Positions 5,357-7,285 of a stretch of DNA of 7,285 nucleotides are shown here, piece by piece. How positions within the stretch are numbered: the first letter of the stretch is position 1; every line of letters starts with the position of its first letter. A model generated the notes under the pieces. It was not told the DNA's origin. It ran no database searches and saw nothing but the letters and a program-made list of their open reading frames with translations. This stretch comes from Bacteriovorax stolpii (GTDB lineage Bacteria > Bdellovibrionota > Bacteriovoracia > Bacteriovoracales > Bacteriovoracaceae). Position numbers and translations under genes: made by a program. The stretch spans positions 1 to 7,285 of the forward strand of contig CAMAYW010000117.1 of NCBI GenBank assembly GCA_945862475.1, given 5' to 3'.

Positions 5357-5961
5357 TGAATCATCACAGTATCATCGATAGAGATGGCTCTACTCCCCTC
5401 GATCATGACCAAATAGTTGGAATTCGCTTCTCTCACCTAACCACAATGGGAGAGCTTGATGAACTAGAAGATATCAATATTCAAAAAGGTCTTGAATGGC
5501 TAAACAGGCAGAAGGATCCAAATTATCTCTCCACTGAATTTCTCTGTAAATTGCATGAGAAACTTTTTGGAGATGTATGGAAATGGGCCGGAAAGTTTCG
5601 GACGGCCGAGGTCAATATTTCTAAATATCGTGCCTATGATGTTGCCCCTCAATTAAAAAACTTCTTTGAAGATGCTAAGCTTTGGCTGAGTGGTGGCAAC
5701 ATGAAGTCGGAGGAAATTGCAGCAGAAATCCATCACAGACTCGTTACCATTCATCCTTTTCCCAACGGAAACGGTCGAACAACGAGAATCTACACAGAGT
5801 ACGTCCAAAAAAGAAATAACTGGCCTGTAACAAGCTGGATGGCCTCCTTGTCGGAATCTCCGGCTTTGAGACGAGATAAATATATCAAGGCCCTAAGAAG
5901 TGCTGACAACGGTAATTTTGAACCTCTGGTAGAATTTATGCGAGAGAGTAAAAAAAGCTAA
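5353..5961 (+). CDS. Fic-domain protein, mobile mystery protein B family (probable toxin)
   Basis: A 202-residue Fic protein of the family named mobile mystery protein B. Fic enzymes usually transfer AMP or another nucleotide-derived group to a protein hydroxyl. The N-terminal D-G-S-T-P-L-D segment and the FGDVWKWAG box are family hallmarks. The Fic loop is H134-PFPNGNGR-TTR, with catalytic H134, the phosphate-binding GNGR and R145. Asn138 replaces the Asp/Glu that coordinates magnesium in classic AMP-transferases. I recall Asn as common in this family, so activity may differ from Doc or VopS types rather than being lost. I see no clear S/TxxxEG/N inhibitory helix in either protein. ATG 5353 gives an ATGA overlap with the HTH gene; ATG 5356 and in-frame TTG 5344 are alternatives. 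Cellular target unknown. Confidence 0.88.
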   Translation: MMNHHSIIDRDGSTPLDHDQIVGIRFSHLTTMGELDELEDINIQKGLEWLNRQKDPNYLSTEFLCKLHEKLFGDVWKWAGKFRTAEVNISKYRAYDVAPQLKNFFEDAKLWLSGGNMKSEEIAAEIHHRLVTIHPFPNGNGRTTRIYTEYVQKRNNWPVTSWMASLSESPALRRDKYIKALRSADNGNFEPLVEFMRESKKS

Positions 5962-5981
5962 CCCAGCTTGACCTCTGGTAG
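5922..5981 (+). repeat. 11-bp direct repeat at the end of the Fic gene
   Basis: ACCTCTGGTAG occurs at 5922-5932, inside the last codons of the Fic gene, and again at 5971-5981, just after its stop. Both are preceded by TTG within two bases and followed by an ATTT(T)AT stretch. It could be a short duplication at the module's downstream edge or coincidence. Confidence 0.4.
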
Positions 5982-5994
5982 TGCATTTTATAGC
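5968..5994 (+). promoter_or_regulatory. Weak candidate promoter before the 318-residue exported protein
   Basis: TTGACC (5968-5973) is followed after 15 bases by TATAGC (5989-5994). The spacing is short and transcription would start almost at the ATG at 6003. The gene may instead be read through from the Fic module, whose stop is 41 bases upstream with no terminator visible. Confidence 0.25.
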
Positions 5995-6002
5995 TTAAGA
6001 AC

Positions 6003-6959
6003 ATGAGAATGCTTCTTATCCTTTTGACCCTATCACTTAATGCTTTTTCACTCGAGACAGATAACTATCTTACTTGGAATCTTGAACTCGAAGACTCTTC
6101 AGAAAAAATAAATCACTATCTAGAAAAAGAAATAAACAAAGCCTTAAGCGAGATCAATTCGAAATCAAAACCTTTAACTTGTTTTGAAGTCACATCCAAA
6201 ATTGCTATGAGGTTTAAAGCAAGATTCGTCCATGACAATCCCATAGAGACGTGGCTTTTAAAGAATTTAGATCCAAATGAATTTTATCCTGCAACGAGGG
6301 ATTATATCGAAGAAAGTATTTACCGAGTGCCCTATAGATTTTATCTTTCATCTTTTGGCCTAGCTCCCAACATTCAGGTAAAAAACATATATTTCGGGAT
6401 GGATAAACTCACTCACTTCACATCGACGGGAAGGCATTACTTCACGATCTTTCAAGGAAAAATGAAACGATCGCCATCATTAGAGGAAGCCGAAAAAGCA
6501 GCCATTGATTATGGCCTTCTTGATGAAATGACTCTGCATGGTTTTTGGGCAAGTGGAGTTTTTAGCTATGCGGACTTGGAAGCGAACTACCGGGGACTTC
6601 AATTTTATAAAAATTTTTGTTTTAACAAAAATAAAAACTATCTTCGTAAAAACGAGGAACATAAGTGGATTCTGATTAAATCTCCACGAATTGAAGACTA
6701 TGTCTCCCCTCTTTGGGATGAGACATTTAATCCATCTTATTTTTTACCAAATAATTGGAAAAAAATTCTTCCTACGATAAAAGAAGAATACTGCTTCATG
6801 AGAAAAGAAAACAAGGTGAGAAACAGAATTCAGTATTACAAAGAAATAACTCGAAGTAGTTTTTCTGAACAGTATATACAATCACTAAAGAATCAAGATT
6901 CTCTCACCACTCCATATGATCTTCATCAAACATTAGCGAACGTCTGTAAGGAAAACTAA
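6003..6959 (+). CDS. Exported hypothetical protein, 318 residues
   Basis: I do not recognise a named family. Residues 1-16 (MRMLLILLTLSLNAFS) look like a signal peptide, so the mature protein is probably periplasmic or outer-surface. The central part looks like a conserved core: G132-M-D134-K-L-T-H138-F, then H145, then D174-E-M-T-L-H179-G and S-G-V-F-S-Y-A-D191-L-E193-A-N-Y-R-G-L. These clustered acidic and His residues around Gly-rich turns could be an active or metal site, but that is speculation. Cysteines C60, C206, C264 and C315 could make two disulfides. The ATG at 6003 lacks a strong ribosome binding site; ATG 6009 is an alternative that keeps the signal peptide. It sits between the Fic module and metG and probably belongs to the chromosomal background. 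Confidence 0.75.
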   Translation: MRMLLILLTLSLNAFSLETDNYLTWNLELEDSSEKINHYLEKEINKALSEINSKSKPLTCFEVTSKIAMRFKARFVHDNPIETWLLKNLDPNEFYPATRDYIEESIYRVPYRFYLSSFGLAPNIQVKNIYFGMDKLTHFTSTGRHYFTIFQGKMKRSPSLEEAEKAAIDYGLLDEMTLHGFWASGVFSYADLEANYRGLQFYKNFCFNKNKNYLRKNEEHKWILIKSPRIEDYVSPLWDETFNPSYFLPNNWKKILPTIKEEYCFMRKENKVRNRIQYYKEITRSSFSEQYIQSLKNQDSLTTPYDLHQTLANVCKEN

Positions 6960-6968
6960 ACGCGCTTT

Positions 6969-6991
6969 GAGTCAAAAGCTTGTAATGACTC
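6969..6991. repeat. Short inverted repeat before metG
   Basis: GAGTCA (6969-6974) and TGACTC (6986-6991) form a 6-bp dyad around an 11-base spacer, 9 bases after the preceding stop. There is no T-tract, so it is a poor terminator. It could be a regulator site near the metG promoter. Confidence 0.3.
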
Positions 6992-7014
6992 TTAGGCCGT
7001 GAGAAAATAAACAG

Positions 7015-7285
7015 ATGAATAAACCATATACTCCTCCAGCTAACGTCCAGGATCTTCTCACTCTTTTAAAGCGACCTAAGACCGCAGTTATTACTGCAGG
7101 TATGCCTTACGCCAACGGACCTCTTCATCTCGGCCACCTTGCGGGAGCTCACGTTCCGGCAGACATTCTTGCTCGCTATATGCGCATGATGATTGGAAGT
7201 GAAAACGTTCTTTACGTTTGTGGAACTGATGATCATGGCTCAACTTCGGAAGTCGCTGCTATAAAAAACAATCAAACTGTCCGGG
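7015..7285 (+). CDS. metG: Methionyl-tRNA synthetase, N-terminal part
   Basis: The first 90 codons of the cytoplasmic class I enzyme that charges tRNA-Met with methionine using ATP; the rest lies beyond the window. The Rossmann-fold start reads AVITAGMPYANGPLHLGHL, containing the HIGH-type signature H38-L-G-H41. Then come the typical A-D-I-L-A-R-Y helix and the strand V-L-Y-V-C-G-T-D-D-H-G (C69-G75), where methionine and adenylate contacts lie. The KMSKS loop is not in view. The ATG at 7015 puts about 23 residues before the first strand, a normal length. The ribosome binding site is weak (GTGAG about ten bases upstream). Frequent C-ending codons (GCC, AAC, GGC, GAC) contrast with the more AT-rich neighbours, as expected for a highly expressed housekeeping gene. 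Confidence 0.95.
   Translation, partial: MNKPYTPPANVQDLLTLLKRPKTAVITAGMPYANGPLHLGHLAGAHVPADILARYMRMMIGSENVLYVCGTDDHGSTSEVAAIKNNQTVR

Noticed and set aside
4799..5981. Insertion-sequence or integron-type boundaries around the HTH/Fic module
   Set aside because: No terminal inverted repeats, recombinase gene, tRNA end or matching direct repeats on both sides were found; mobility rests only on the family names.
6480..6662. 60-codon minus-strand frame with hydrophobic residues inside the 318-residue gene
   Set aside because: It is antisense to a longer frame with a signal peptide, and its composition reflects complementary AT-rich codons.

Overview
The window reads as chromosomal DNA of an AT-rich Gram-negative bacterium. 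The gene style (short secreted proteins of unknown function, a secreted metallopeptidase and glycoside hydrolase, a lone truncated haemoglobin, and a housekeeping metG at the edge) would suit a Bdellovibrionota/Bacteriovorax-type organism. That placement is an inference from style and composition; no phylogenetic marker was compared.

Layout. Bases 1-848 (minus) hold the N-terminal 282 residues of an exported M28 zinc aminopeptidase. A 190-bp divergent gap leads to two short co-directional genes for small exported proteins with paired cysteines (1039-1428 and 1450-1869, plus). A perfect 10-bp hairpin at 1881-1903 separates them from a convergent truncated haemoglobin (1910-2320, minus). Divergent from that is an unrecognised 213-residue cytoplasmic protein (2383-3024, plus), which ends only 2 bp from the convergent stop of a large exported GH16 glycanase (3027-4739, minus). 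The GH16 protein has a laminarinase-type ExDxxE catalytic motif and a C-terminal tail of three Cys-Pro-x-Gly-Gly repeats.

The second half begins with a 158-bp very AT-rich divergent region carrying a good sigma70-like promoter, phased CGA-N-ATA repeats and a perfect 9-bp tandem repeat. It drives a two-gene module, an XRE-type helix-turn-helix protein (4898-5356) overlapping by 4 bp with a Fic-domain protein (5353-5961). Both match the pair named 'mobile mystery protein A' and 'mobile mystery protein B', which has toxin-antitoxin architecture. The Fic motif is HPFPNGNGR, with Asn where canonical AMP-transferases have Asp/Glu. After it come an unrecognised exported 318-residue protein (6003-6959) and the first 90 codons of methionyl-tRNA synthetase (7015 onward).

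How the genes may work together. The peptidase, the glycanase and the small secreted proteins suggest degradation or modification of external polymers, but they are not one operon. The HTH/Fic pair is the only clearly coupled functional unit and the best candidate for a mobile or accessory module. No integrase, transposase, tRNA, rRNA or CRISPR array is visible.
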